A DNA stretch of 19,516 bases from Isohypsibius dastychi (taxonomy: Eukaryota; Tardigrada; Eutardigrada; Parachela; Isohypsibiidae), in NCBI GenBank assembly GCA_034696485.1, contig JAQIWT010000479.1, positions 1 through 19,516 of the forward strand, in the 5' to 3' direction. Shown piece by piece: positions 6,962 to 17,928 of this stretch (positions are counted from its first letter, which is position 1; every line of letters starts with the position of its first letter). The notes beneath the pieces are model-generated. The model saw nothing but the letters and a program-made list of their open reading frames with translations, ran no database searches and had not been told where the DNA came from. A program made the translations under genes and the position numbers.

Positions 6962-9900
6962 TCATTTCACCTTGAAATACAGACGACCACGTGGGATGCA
7001 TGTAAGATCGGCGCAGCTGCTTAACATTTCAGCTGTACTTGCGCTGATGTGTATACTCCGTCCCTGCCCAAATTCTTCCATGCGAATCGCCGTCGACATT
7101 GCTCTCCCAAACCTGGCAGCGCTCGGAATAGTGTTAATTAGTACATTATTGAATTGAAGCCACATACAAGTGATATCGAACGAGCCTGGTTCCAACGATA
7201 CCAGCTGAGCACGAACCTGTATGGATTACAACAATGCAAATCCCACAATATAGTACTGCTTTTAATCTCGTCGTTTTTGCTGTTTACACACCTGTATGAA
7301 CTCCGATTCGTGATTTCAAACCATTCAAATCGTAGAGGTCCAGAGCGTTTGAGCGAAGTGTGAGTGCCATTCTACACATTTCTTCGGCATGTAGCAAGTT
7401 CGGTTGGTAAGGTATACCGCTAACAGCCTGAAACTTCAAAAAATGAAATAGTTTAACCCCGCTTTCCGCTTCGTAGAAACTGACCATGCAGACACTGCCG
7501 CCGATATCCTCCAATTTCCGCACATTGTACATTTCCATTACGCGATCAAATTCCGATGAGATTACTGTCATAGCTCGGATCGCGTAATTTAGTGCCAAGT
7601 GGCTAACAAACTCGTCCAGTCCGATTATTCTACATATTCCAATCGTGACAGATGAGAAGTACTCCGGTGGGACTGGAATGTTAAGCAGCAGTTGTTCCTT
7701 GACAAATCTGAAACCAATCCAAATTTTCCCAAAACTTCATTGCTCTCTCCATAGGAATGTGTTTGTTCGGTTCTTGAATGAAACTTTAAGAGAATGACCT
7801 TTATTTGATTGACAATAATGTTCCGCGATACGCGTTTCGTACGAGACCACTGAATCCGGTTTGAGAAAATTTGTGCTGTGCCCACCGAGCAGTGACCTCT
7901 TACCTTGGTAAAAACTGGTTGACCAATTCATTACTCTTCCATCTCTCATCCACTAACTGCTCTGTTTTCTGCGCCACCTCAGCTTCCAGACCCTCGGCAT
8001 AAGTCGTGAACCTCGTTAGTATCGTGTTGACAATATTCTGTCGGTTCTTCCCGATTTTCATCGAAAATTCCATCCGTATCTCTCGAATGTCCGGCCGCTC
8101 TTCGGGCTGGGGGTTTGAACAAGCGATGATCATCTGCATAATCTGCTCAGGGCAGCTAACCGTTCCGAGCTCATGCATGACGTCACCGTCAAAAACGGCA
8201 GGTTGACTATTCAGCGCAATTGTCGTGATGATCATTGCGAAATTGTAAATGTCGGTTGACGGAGTGGCAAATAGCTCGGGATGTCGGATGCACTCAGGGG
8301 GCACCCACAGGGGAATGTTGTTCGTTATTGTTATAACGCTGTTTGGAAGTTCAGCGATCTTGTGGAGCGTGGGCCACAAACCGAACTCCGATATCTTCAA
8401 AGTGAATCTGTCATCGATTAGGCATTTTGAAGTTCGGAGTCTTCCGTGATAACCGTAGATGGATTTATGTATAAAATGCAGCCCCTAAAGAATTTTCAAA
8501 GGTTCGTGGCACATTAGTTTTGTTCGGTCGTTTTCTAAACGCAAAATACAAATTCAACGTGAGCTTGGATGACGGATGGCACACCTCAATCAGATCTTGC
8601 AAGAGAGATAATTTGAAATCCCAGTCGAGTTGCGTGAGTACGAAGAGGTCGTTCAGGGACCCGCGTTTCCGATATACACTAATGAGATGGACGTCGCAGG
8701 ATCGCGATAAACACAATCCAATTATGCTGTTGATGTTTTGGTGATCAGTGGTTAAAATCTAATGAGAACTCCAGGGAATCTCAATCTATCAATAGAGTAA
8801 TAATTATGTTGACGTTCTTACTGTTCTGAGAAGATGCTGCTGTTTGCTCCACATGTTGCTGTCGGCTTCTGGTGAAGGTAACTGGCGCAGCCAGATCATC
8901 CGTTCGTGCCACAAACCTTTCTGTTTCATCAAATGGTCGTGGATTATCAGCTCTTCACGACAAACTGAGGCAATTTTGTGATTTAAACTGGCCTCTCCGA
9001 AGATCGCGTATTTCCTGAAAACAAAAATTAAGCTTTTTCCATTTTATGGGGTTAGCTTTAACCTCATGATGTATCCGATCAACAAACATCCGAACAAAAA
9101 GCAGCCGAGCACGGGGAGCACCACAATTAGGCTCGAAGCTGCGTTGGGATAAATTTGGCGTCATTGCAGTGAACATTAGTGGCAAAACCATGTTTTACCA
9201 CTGGTGATGCAAGGCCCTTCGTTTCCTCTATAACCGCAAAGTGGGTAATCAACAGGTGGCAAGTTGAGTGGACTCGGCCAGCTGATGTTTCTGAGCCAGA
9301 TCCACTCTGAGTTTGCCACAGTATATCTTGCAGTCTCCTGGAACAAGAGAGTTTCAGACAGAGTACCTCTGTTCTGCATTTAATGACAGGTATCTCTATC
9401 TGGTAGTAAGACTTTGACGATGGTCTACTGTACAGTTCAAATTCTCCTGGGCAGAAAACAATGAGAAACCTCACTACTCACAGACAGTATCTTGTTTGAT
9501 ATATCAAATGAGAAGATTGTCAGATCGAGTGCTCTGCCGCCCTTTGAGTCGATGGCGATAGGTCCCGTCAACAAATTTTGTCGGCTGTTGTAAATTCGGC
9601 TCGTCATCAGAGCCCCAGAACATTTCGCAGCCAAGCTTTCGTTTGCATTTTCGTTATGCAGAAATCTGGCTAAAAGGTCTACAGATTCAAATGTTGATCG
9701 TGTTAAAATGGAGTCGAGAGGCTGCGAACGAAATAAATAAAGATGATCCCGTTTTTGTCATTATATGTTTTGTGATTCAGAAGTACGTCAATCTGTTCCG
9801 GATACGTGTTGTATTTCGCTCTTGAAAGGGCTCTGATGTCTTTATTGACCTCACTGAAATTCTGGGTCGGCGATGCGACGGTAATGTACAGCAGGGAACG

Positions 9901-11557
9901 CATGGCGTTTGTCTCCTTATTTGATGAATAAATTACGCTGAACATTTTGAAACACCAGGACTCAGGAGTGAGGAGACTTACCTGCGTTGAAGGATAGCTA
10001 TACGAAGTGATATCATTGAATAATGCACTGCGCTTCTCGGATTGCAGAACGAGGTACGCCTGAGAATGAAAGGTGAAACATTCACATGATTGATACTGCA
10101 TGAGCATATGGTCTGTGTACATAGTCACCCGTATCCATTTTCAGTATTGAAACTGCTTTCTGAAAACAGATAAACAGAATATCGAAGTATAGCGTTGTTC
10201 TTAATTTCTTGCACAAGGATGTTACATGGTATGGACACGTGTATAAGCCAACTACAGTATGAGTAAGTACTGTGATTTGTGGGATTTCAATGTGAATCGA
10301 AATTCGGAAAATTCTCGAAGCAGTATAGAAGTTTGAAGTCCTCTATAGGAATTTACACTCGTTTCGGATGAGAGCCATTTCAACAAACCGATTGTCGGAA
10401 TTACAATCTTACTTCTGCGTGACTTACCATAACATTGCGTGCGATTCCGTCCGCAGCGAGGACGATGATTACTTTAATGAAATCAGAGGAGCTGATTAAT
10501 CATTCGGTTCTCCACAAGTGCAACCCGATCAGAGTTGATGGAAATTGATTACGGCCTTAAGAATTAGTTATATTATACAAAAAGAAAATATTTCTTACCG
10601 CGACTGCGGGAGCTAGCTTGCTTGAGCTTCATGGCGATATTTGCAGCATTGTCACCGTCAAACTTGACCGTTTCCATCGCAAAATAGCCCGATTTGCTAG
10701 TCCGTGCATTCAAGAGTAGTTCATCGTTTAGCTGTCCATAGAATGGGGTAACGTGAGAAGTGTCTTGCAGGATTGTGACATGGAACCATCGAAAGTGCTG
10801 TAGGACCTTCAGCACTCCTTGTGCGAAACCATTGAATGTACCGGCCATTGCGAAACTGACGGAGCGTGAACTCTTGGCGCCAAAAGAGCTTCCCAAAAAG
10901 CTGCTATACTTTCATAACACACAAAATTTTAAGAACACCAGATGCACCAGAAAGAACTACTCTTGAAAACGCCATTAGATCACGAAATAAATCAACCTCT
11001 ATTTCTCAAACAAGATTTCACAATGTTTGCACAACTATAACCATACTTGGAAAATAGCGGAATATCCCATTCTGAAAACATTTTAGGTGTCAGAGATTCA
11101 AAAAAACCTTGGGATATCAATCTCACCGCTTGCCAACGTCAGTATGGTTCCAAGGTCAGAACACGCTGCAAATTGAGAGTTGCTTGTTAAACAAGAAATA
11201 ACTTAGCTTTGAAACGCGCTGCTTACGAGCTCCGATGACCGCAAAGCATTTGCCCGGTTTCTGGCGCCAAAAGTACTCGGCGAGCATCCGTGGAACATTA
11301 GACGAACATTCATCACATGTGCGATGAGACGCATTATAGATAAATGACACAGTCAGGTTGACTTTTCCAAAATAAGCTTGGTTAACTCTTTCGGCGGCGA
11401 CTTCGAGAGCGGCACCGGTCCAGATGAGGGAAACTGGGGTTGGTACATCGTAAGGTAGAACAGATATCAACTCGATCTGCAACGTCTGAGAGTGAACCCG
11501 TGAGAAAATCTCACAAAAGATTAGAACTAAATATAATGGTGACAAAAAACGGAACAT
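6962..11557 (-). CDS. Receptor-type guanylyl cyclase with a degenerate, probably inactive cyclase domain (18 exons, 994 aa)
   Basis: Exons, 5' to 3': 11557-11227, 11165-11127, 11071-11047, 10900-10599, 10471-10428, 10159-10121, 10059-9982, 9915-9787, 9721-9482, 9373-9199, 9138-9063, 9014-8822, 8758-8585, 8484-7904, 7707-7485, 7427-7292, 7216-7168, 7112-6962. The total is 2985 nt with all phases matching. The protein has a signal peptide (1-24), an ANF-receptor-type extracellular domain with the usual I-x-WP...P-x-CG element before the membrane (WLRNISWP, YPLCGYRG), and one TM (about 470-491). Next come a kinase-homology domain (about 495-780; RGSL, YHGRL, SEFG, PPE, RPDIREI), a dimerisation helix, and a cyclase homology domain (about 812-994). 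Normal family members make cGMP. Here both metal-binding aspartates are gone (R835; G879/S880), the purine-contacting Cys is H944 and the transition-state Asn is S951, while E875 and R955 remain. The C-terminus stops early after RGRLYFKVK. The acceptors of exons 4 and 8 are the least certain. An in-frame upstream ATG at 11698 would add 47 residues ahead of the signal peptide. Confidence 0.9.
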
Positions 11558-12215
11558 TTGTTCTTGCGTAATAAACAGAATGCACAACAACTGAAGTCGC
11601 TGTAAAACTGGTTTCTGCGACTGAATGCGTTTCCGGAACCGATATAGAAAATGGGGAATGTCGGTACGATATCGATTTATTCTAAGCCGGCTGAACATGA
11701 TTGGGTTTCAGCCGGCATGCCATTTATGTGACTTTCGACCTTTTTATTATAACCAGACGGACTAGTTTCCCCGGATGAGCCGCTTAATTCGGATACCTCA
11801 TTTGAGTTCCTGAAGGATTTCCAAGAAACTCCCAAGGCAGGGATTTATCAGAATTCAAGTGCACTCGTACCGAAGATCTGTACAAGTATGGTAGCACACG
11901 TTAGCGAAGACAACCATTTTCGTTCTTACGATATACAGTCTACACGAAAGCCTCGTCGATCCTAGACAGTCACAGCTTTCATACTTGGAAAAAGGTTTCA
12001 TGTTCACGCGACAGCAAAGATCGTGGAAATTCCTTCATTTTTCACACACATTCTAGCCGGCGCTTCCTGTACGAAATTACCATTATGATTCCAATTTCCA
12101 ATGAATCAACTTTCCAAAAACAAGAAACGAAATTCAGTTTGCCAAATACCCAGATGACCACTTTGCGAACAGTCTCTCGTTGGAGCTGATGCTAGATAGA
12201 GCGAGGTCTTCTGTT
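11558..12215. other. Spacer between the GR-like gene and the cyclase gene; cyclase promoter region
   Basis: This 658-base gap separates the GR-like stop from the cyclase start on the minus strand. On that strand a TATAAT box (11751-11746) lies about 50 bases before the upstream ATG at 11698 and about 190 before the preferred ATG at 11557. A 10-bp inverted repeat surrounds the upstream ATG (separate entry). No additional gene is seen. Confidence 0.5.
11686..11716. repeat. 10-bp perfect inverted repeat at the cyclase 5' end
   Basis: GCCGGCTGAA at 11686-11695 and its exact reverse complement TTCAGCCGGC at 11707-11716 flank an 11-base loop. On the minus strand the loop contains the upstream in-frame ATG (11698). 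It could be a dimeric protein-binding site in DNA or a stable leader hairpin in RNA. Confidence 0.75.
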
Positions 12216-13906
12216 TTAAAAGTAATCCAATTCAGGCACACTGGAACAGTTGATAGTGTGACCCTGCTCATGAATGGTAAATCCGTGCTTCTTTGGTAGA
12301 ACTTCTGCGGCGAAGATTGCAAATGAAGCAATCAGTGTGAATGTCTGCAGTTTGAGAATGCTTCAAAAACCCATTGATCATCTTGCAACGACTTCGAAAT
12401 TTACCGTGTAGATCAAGGAGAAGGATATATGAAGGGCTTTTCCGGCTTTGAAAACCAGCGGTTGATCTCGGCTCAGTTGCAAGAAGAGTTCCAAAGATCT
12501 TGCAAGTCTGATCGACTGAAAACCAACGTACGTTTCGGCAAATGAGCCACAACCGCAACTTCGAAGAACGGCAAATCAGATAACTTACGTCCAAAGTTGT
12601 CATTCCCTCCAGTTTGCACTCCACTGAATGATGCAGAACATGCAATGCCCGAAGAACCTCCGCACTCTGTAACCAGGCATCACAAGAACTGACTGTGACC
12701 GCAATCTTAAAGCGAAAAAAGAAACACGTATTGTGTCAATTCCAAAGTTGATACGGAGAATCGCAACATCAGAAATCTAAATAAGTGAGCTTATTTTGTA
12801 GCTCTCATTTTGTGGAAGCGTTCTTTTTCGTCAGAATAGCGATGATAAATCAGTGTTTCAATGAGGTGATCATAAAATGCTCTGACCTGTTCATGTGCCG
12901 ATGCAAATGGAATCAAATAAGCCGCCGTGGTCAGCAAGAAAATCAGACACCCAACAATGTCACTCGCATACCCAATGTCACTCGAATTTGAATGTGTAAC
13001 AACGCCCGCCACACTTCCCATAATGTAGAACATATTTGAGCAGTAGATCACGAAAAGCATGTTTCCGAACCGATGGCTCATGAACGCACAAACGCCAACC
13101 AGTTCCATGTATCGGTTTCTCATGACTGTGACCTTTTTCCCAACAGAATACGCATCTGTGCGCTCTGCAGCGAATTCCCCAGCCATCTTTAGCAAACTCG
13201 CTTTGATGAACCGGCAGTTATCCGATACAATCAATGCAGACACAATCAACACAATAAAGATCTGCTGGGTCAAGAAAAAAGGGATGCTCCCACCCAGGAT
13301 CCAAACCAGCAGTTCGTGCCATTTATCAATGTTCAGTCCGTACATGGCGAGGAACCCAGGTGCTAAGAGACCGAGGTATGTATCGTTTTCTCGAGGAAAA
13401 CATGGTCGCGGTCTGATGGGTGTATTTTGACGGAGACCTTCCCATATAACACCGAGGCAAACGGTCAAGAAACCAAGGCCAAGAGCAAGTCTGCGCCATC
13501 TTTTTTGGATCAAATGTCCCATTGTAACCACAAGGTTTTCGAGTTCGGATAACAAGACATGAAATGACTCCCGTTTGAATGGGAGGACGCTCAGAAGGAT
13601 CAGTCCACGAAAGGGCATGCTAGCCACTGAGAGACTGGTCAGTGCGTAGGCCAGGCCGTTGATTTCTGATTGGGATGTCGTGTCCAGGATAGAGAATAAC
13701 GCTCGGGCGATCCGATAGATTAGACATAATGTCGTAGTGAGTACAAAAAAAGCGATAAGGAGGTTCTGAAGCCAACGTAGACGGAATATGTTCGTAAAAT
13801 GGAAAACACCCAAAGGTCCGAGAAAGAAGCGTTGAAATGTAAAAATTCGATCGGTATTGCTCTGCACCATGATATCGTGAACTGTGTTCCCTCGAAATGC
13901 AGACAT
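12216..13906 (-). CDS. Gustatory-receptor-family (GR/GR-like) seven-transmembrane protein (4 exons, 458 aa)
   Basis: Exons are 13906-12887, 12705-12589, 12515-12405 and 12344-12216, all joined in phase 0 (340, 39, 37 and 42 codons plus stop). Members of this family are membrane cation channels or receptors for tastants or light, with an intracellular N-terminus. TM segments fall near 44-66, 84-108, 139-157, 199-227, 280-303, 316-336 and 408-432. The conserved loop before TM5 reads RNRYMELVGVCAFMSHRFGN. The C-terminal block has LELFLQLSRDQPLVFKAG leading into HISFSLIYTTFTLIASF, matching the family's loop and TM7. The TYhhhhhQF motif is degenerate. One long exon followed by three short exons separated by three phase-0 introns is the ancestral arrangement known for arthropod Grs. 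If the first intron were not spliced, the frame would end at 12791 and lose TM7. An extra 5' exon spliced at a CATCCCAG acceptor (13918) cannot be excluded. Confidence 0.85.
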
Positions 13907-14972
13907 GTAAAAGCGTCTGAACTGGGATGATCGGTGAAGCAAGGTTAAGTGTGCTAAGCGTTTTTCCGATCGGCAATCGAGGTGAATAGCAGGTTTTGTT
14001 GGGATGGTAATTTGCTGACTCGATTTGGAATTGGCATTGACACTGAAGGTTTCGTGCTTGTTTATTGCAGATAATCTGTCTATTTGCTCCCTGGGGAACG
14101 GCGAGATGAATGAGGTTAAATTAAATTTTCACATTTAGATTGGCTAACGGTTTTCTATAGTCTTTTTATGGGTCCACCTCAGCATGCATCTGCAATATTC
14201 GCTGTCTTCTATGCCGATCTAGATAGGCTTTGGAATGAAACCGTCACGTTAACATTGAACCGGGACCGACGGTTAAGCTCTCGTTTCACTCGTTTTTGCT
14301 CGATATCAAGTATTCTGGTTGGGGGGGGGGGGTCTGGCGCAGAACTCTTCCGAGTTTCCCTTCAAAATGTCGGATCTTTTCCAGACATGTGGATCCGCTA
14401 TATGATTATTTGAAGTGGATCTCAACCATAAAATTCGAAACGAGGGTTTCACAAAACAGTCTACCTACGTAGCACGGCCTTGCTCACAGGAAAGCGTTCG
14501 GAAAGAAGGACTCCGTTTGGCGTGTCTACCGCTGAAAGACCTGGCCATTGAGCAACAGTTTGGTTGTCTCGCTTCAAGCGAATTTCTCGAAGCTTCTACA
14601 TGTACTTTCTACGTATTTTGATTCCGAGATATACAAGAGATTCGTATCTTCACCAGACGTCTGACGCAAATTAACCGATAATGAATGACTATAAACGTTC
14701 AAGCTCTTAGCTAATTCCACGTTTGATGAACTACTCAAGCATAACTCAAAATCAAAACAGATTGTCACACACCACCCGAGTTTATAATTGCCGCTCTGTC
14801 AATGAAGTCGTGTAACAAAAGATTAATTATTTTCTGTTAGTGGCAACATGCTCACAAGCAATTATCAAGGTGCTGTCATGTAAGAAGCAAATTCAACTGA
14901 CACATTCTTGGATTGTAAATCATGAAATCGTGTTACGCAACATGGAGTTTTCACGCGTCGCCGGAAGAGAGA
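13907..14972. other. Divergent intergenic region with a 12-G run
   Basis: This spacer separates the minus-strand GR-like gene from the plus-strand CBM14 gene. It should hold both promoters. A run of twelve G lies at 14321-14332. Frames at 14168-14413 and 14415-14621 (+) have no recognisable domain. Nothing else is supported. Confidence 0.5.
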
Positions 14973-14979
14973 TATAAGA
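14973..14979 (+). promoter_or_regulatory. Likely TATA box of the CBM14 gene
   Basis: TATAAGA lies 53 bases before the ATG at 15026. A start site about 30 bases downstream, near 15003, would give a leader of roughly 20 bases, typical of compact genes for secreted cuticle proteins. Confidence 0.45.
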
Positions 14980-15025
14980 GTCCGCTTCCTAACTCCTTCG
15001 ACTAGTTTTCGGTAAAGTGCTCAGT

Positions 15026-16316
15026 ATGTATTCCTCAGTGTTGTTGTTAGTTTGCTTGGTTGTGGCCAACGACGCGCGATTGGTAACATTACCCAAACAA
15101 AGACTCAGGTTCGAGTTTTCTGAAATTGTATTTTGTGCTTCCAGTTGTCAAAGAGAGCGGCTGGCGACCAAAATCCCAAAGTATGGGATGCTTTGGCTGT
15201 TCTGCGTGGCAAAGCCGCACTGACCGCTGAAGAGATTCAAGCACTTCTTGAAAATGCGGTCGCTGGACAAGATTATCCCGTTAATGCCGCAGTCCCAGAA
15301 AAGGAAGTCGATTGCTCTGCGTATAAAACACAGGGATTCTACGCTGATGCCAGCGAGCCGAGCAAGTGCCAGGTCTTTCATCGCTGTGACACAAACGGAC
15401 AAGCCACCAGTTACCTGTGTCCGAATAGAACAGTAAGTTTTAAAATTGTAAGAATTGATACAAACCTGGTAAAAAAGAATTTGCACGAATTTGCGTTTCG
15501 GACAAAACATGGTTACAAACCTGAAGTTACACATTTACTGACTGTTCTTGTGATATAATTGATCAGATTTTGTGCAGGGCCAGCAGATGTTGCGCTGACA
15601 GATTTTTTAGAAGTTGCGTCATTTCTTTTTTCCTTCGGAAGTTTCTTAGAACGCAGTCGCCGTTTTGATACAAAAGCCGTCTGAATGTTTTGCATACTTG
15701 ATGATTGGCATTCTTTTCCACAATCAGCCCCGTGGGTAACTGAAAATTGTATTTGAAACCGACATTTGTTTTGCAGCTATTCAACCAAATCACTTTGATC
15801 TGTGATTGGTTTTACAACATCGACTGCGCAGCCTCCGCTAAATTCCAAGATTACTCCAACAGCCGCCTTGACAAAGAAAACGAGCCACTTCTCGACAACC
15901 AGGACGAAATTGCAGCAGCATCTGGCGCCATTGCCTCCAAAGCAATTCCGGCCAAACCTTCGAAACCTGTTGCGCCGAAAGCTCCCCCCACCGCCAGGAA
16001 GTCCAAAGCCGAGATGGATGCCGAGAAAGCCACCGAAGAGAATAAAGTCGAAGAAACAACTGCGGCACCTGCTGAAACTGAGGCACCGCAAGAGGCTGCT
16101 GCGACAGAAGCACAAACTGAAGCTCCTGAGGAGGCTGCGACAGAATCACCAACTCAAACTCCCGAAGAGGCTGTGACAGATGGACCCGAAGAATCTCCAG
16201 CCGAGACTACAACTGGAACGGCCGTCCCGGGGGTGCCAGCCAGGCGAGGAGGCAAACTCAGAGTTGGTGGTTCAGCCTCGTCCTCTGATTCGGCGTCCTT
16301 CTCCGAGAGCTCGTAA
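15026..16316 (+). CDS. Secreted CBM14 (peritrophin-A) chitin-binding protein with acidic mucin-like tail (3 exons, 294 aa)
   Basis: Exons are 15026-15082, 15145-15432 and 15777-16316, with introns of 62 and 344 nt, both phase 0. A signal peptide covers about residues 1-17 and is followed by a basic SKR site (21-23). The single CBM14 domain spans C76-C132 with all six cysteines (76, 94, 100, 111, 124, 132). It has the aromatic chitin-contact pattern GFYAD, CQVFHRC and CDWFYNIDC, and is split by the second intron between the fourth and fifth cysteines. The domain binds chitin in cuticle, gut lining or eggshell matrices. Residues from about 140 on are disordered: a Lys/Pro/Ala segment, then a Glu/Thr/Ala/Pro tract with loose 10-12-residue repeats (EAPxEAATE-like), then a Ser-rich end (SASSSDSASFSESS). 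The tail has many possible O-glycosylation or phosphorylation sites. An extracellular matrix role is inferred. Confidence 0.92.
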
Positions 16317-17928
16317 AGTAATGGCTCAAGCAGCAAGTGATTGGTCATTTCTGATTTTTAATTTAAGTGGAAACTTTCTCAGTTCAAAATGTAGCGGAGG
16401 CCATGTACTTTCCCATCTGATTATGATCATCTGATGACGTTTGAATGCGACATTTGATTCGGTCACAATGTAAACGATTTCGAATTGGCCTACAAATGAC
16501 ACGCTGAATACCTTGGGCGTGATAAAATTAGAAGTTGTGACCGCAAGCAGTCACCCTCATCTCTTGTCCAGATGAACACCAGAAAAGGGGCTGCTCACCC
16601 CGATCGTCCCCGAAATTAAACAGGAAATGAGTCAACAATAACTTTCCGTGCATTTGTCAGGCTTCGGAGTTCGATGCTTGTACGATGGGTTCGACCAGAT
16701 GACCTTTACCAAGGTAATTCTTTTAGAAAGAAGAACGATGATGTTCTGCTGCTCCATCTCGAATTTGGCTCTTTGTTGGAACACTCTGTAGTTCATCGTC
16801 TGTGCAAGAACAGACAACTGACCACAAGACCGCGGAAATAGTTTCCACGCCACCATACAGTAAACAGTATGTACGAGCAAATTGGGTAGGTACGAGGACA
16901 GAATGTCTGGGTGCGCGGGTATGGGTACTCGTACCAAGCGGTTAGGTTTGTGTCTTCCCACGGTTGAGTAGAAGTTTTTGATTGACTGACAAAGGTGAAC
17001 CTGTTTGCTTGCTCACCTTGGCATGAAATCTGCACGAAAAGCTCATCGGTTATTTTCCACCTTTTCAAAGCTGCTATCTCTCAAACAAACTTGCTTTGGT
17101 TTTCTCGCCCGAAATTTGCAATATTTTGTTCTGCATTATTCCCAGATCTGCATTATTTTATCATCTTGAGGATGTGATTTGTTCATGGATCTTGTTTTTG
17201 AATCATCCTGACTCACGCAAAATGTGAGTTTGCTCAGGAAGTTGGGATTGATCCATCATCCAGCACCTTGATTTGAATCCATATTTTCTGGAAGGGATGA
17301 ATATGCGGAGAATTTAGCAGGTGAGATCCATTGGAGCAGTTTGCTTTATTTTATTCGTGAACGTACGTCAGAATAACAAATCCCTGTTCGTCGACCTGGA
17401 TTTCCCACGAGTTAGAGTACAGGAAAGTCGTTAGGTGCACCAATTTGTTTTCTTTCTGCATTGATTTTGTGATTTTTATTGACTTTGCCGTATCGTCCAT
17501 GTCTTATCTCAAAACCTACCGTAGAATAACTGCTAGTATTCTCAAGTGTTTTCATTTATTCGCATTGCCTGCTTGGTAAGTCTTGAGATGCATGTAGCCA
17601 TAACCTTCATTTCTTCCTTGTTTGAATTTCTTGGTGGCATACCTCCGCAGTTTTTAGTTCATTTTTTGAGTAGTTAAACTTATTCCCGTATTGATTTTGA
17701 GAATCAGAAGAAATGCGGTTGACGGGATTTGGTGTGCAACTGCTGCTTTGGATGGTGGGCTTAAACATGGCGCGACTTGAGCGTTCCTGTTTTTGGACAT
17801 AGAGAAGACTACAGGGAATTGTTAACCATAACATTGCGTTTTGCAGGAACGTCACTTGTGCAATGATCTGGACTATCCTTCATCGCTTTTATCTTGAATG
17901 ATCGATTTGGGAAACGTATATTGCGAGA
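16317..17928. other. Intergenic region upstream of the RhoGEF gene
   Basis: Overlapping minus-strand frames at 16632-16961 and 16793-17068 show no recognisable domain, and I could not link them by splice sites. A CGTTTTGCAG at 17837-17846 could be the acceptor of a non-coding 5' exon of the RhoGEF gene. ATTAAA at 16614-16619 might serve as the CBM14 poly(A) signal. No other feature is supported. Confidence 0.45.

Noticed and set aside
9427-9481. Very short introns of 28-35 nt between cyclase exons 9 and 10
   Set aside because: A single 108-nt intron with an acceptor at 9374-9376 gives phase 0 and a better family match, leading into the F-x-TA-x-Y...W...I-x-WP segment.
12791-13942. Single 383-residue minus-strand frame as a complete receptor gene
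   Set aside because: Its upstream start is not an ATG, and reading through to 12791 omits TM7. Splicing at 12887 into three phase-0 exons gives the full family architecture.
15777-16176. Several long frames on both strands in the CBM14 tail
   Set aside because: They are shadows of the low-complexity Glu/Ala/Thr/Pro coding sequence; only the plus-strand frame continues the six-cysteine domain.
16632-17068. Overlapping minus-strand frames of 91-109 residues
   Set aside because: No domain, no consistent splice sites and no signal peptide; most likely chance frames.
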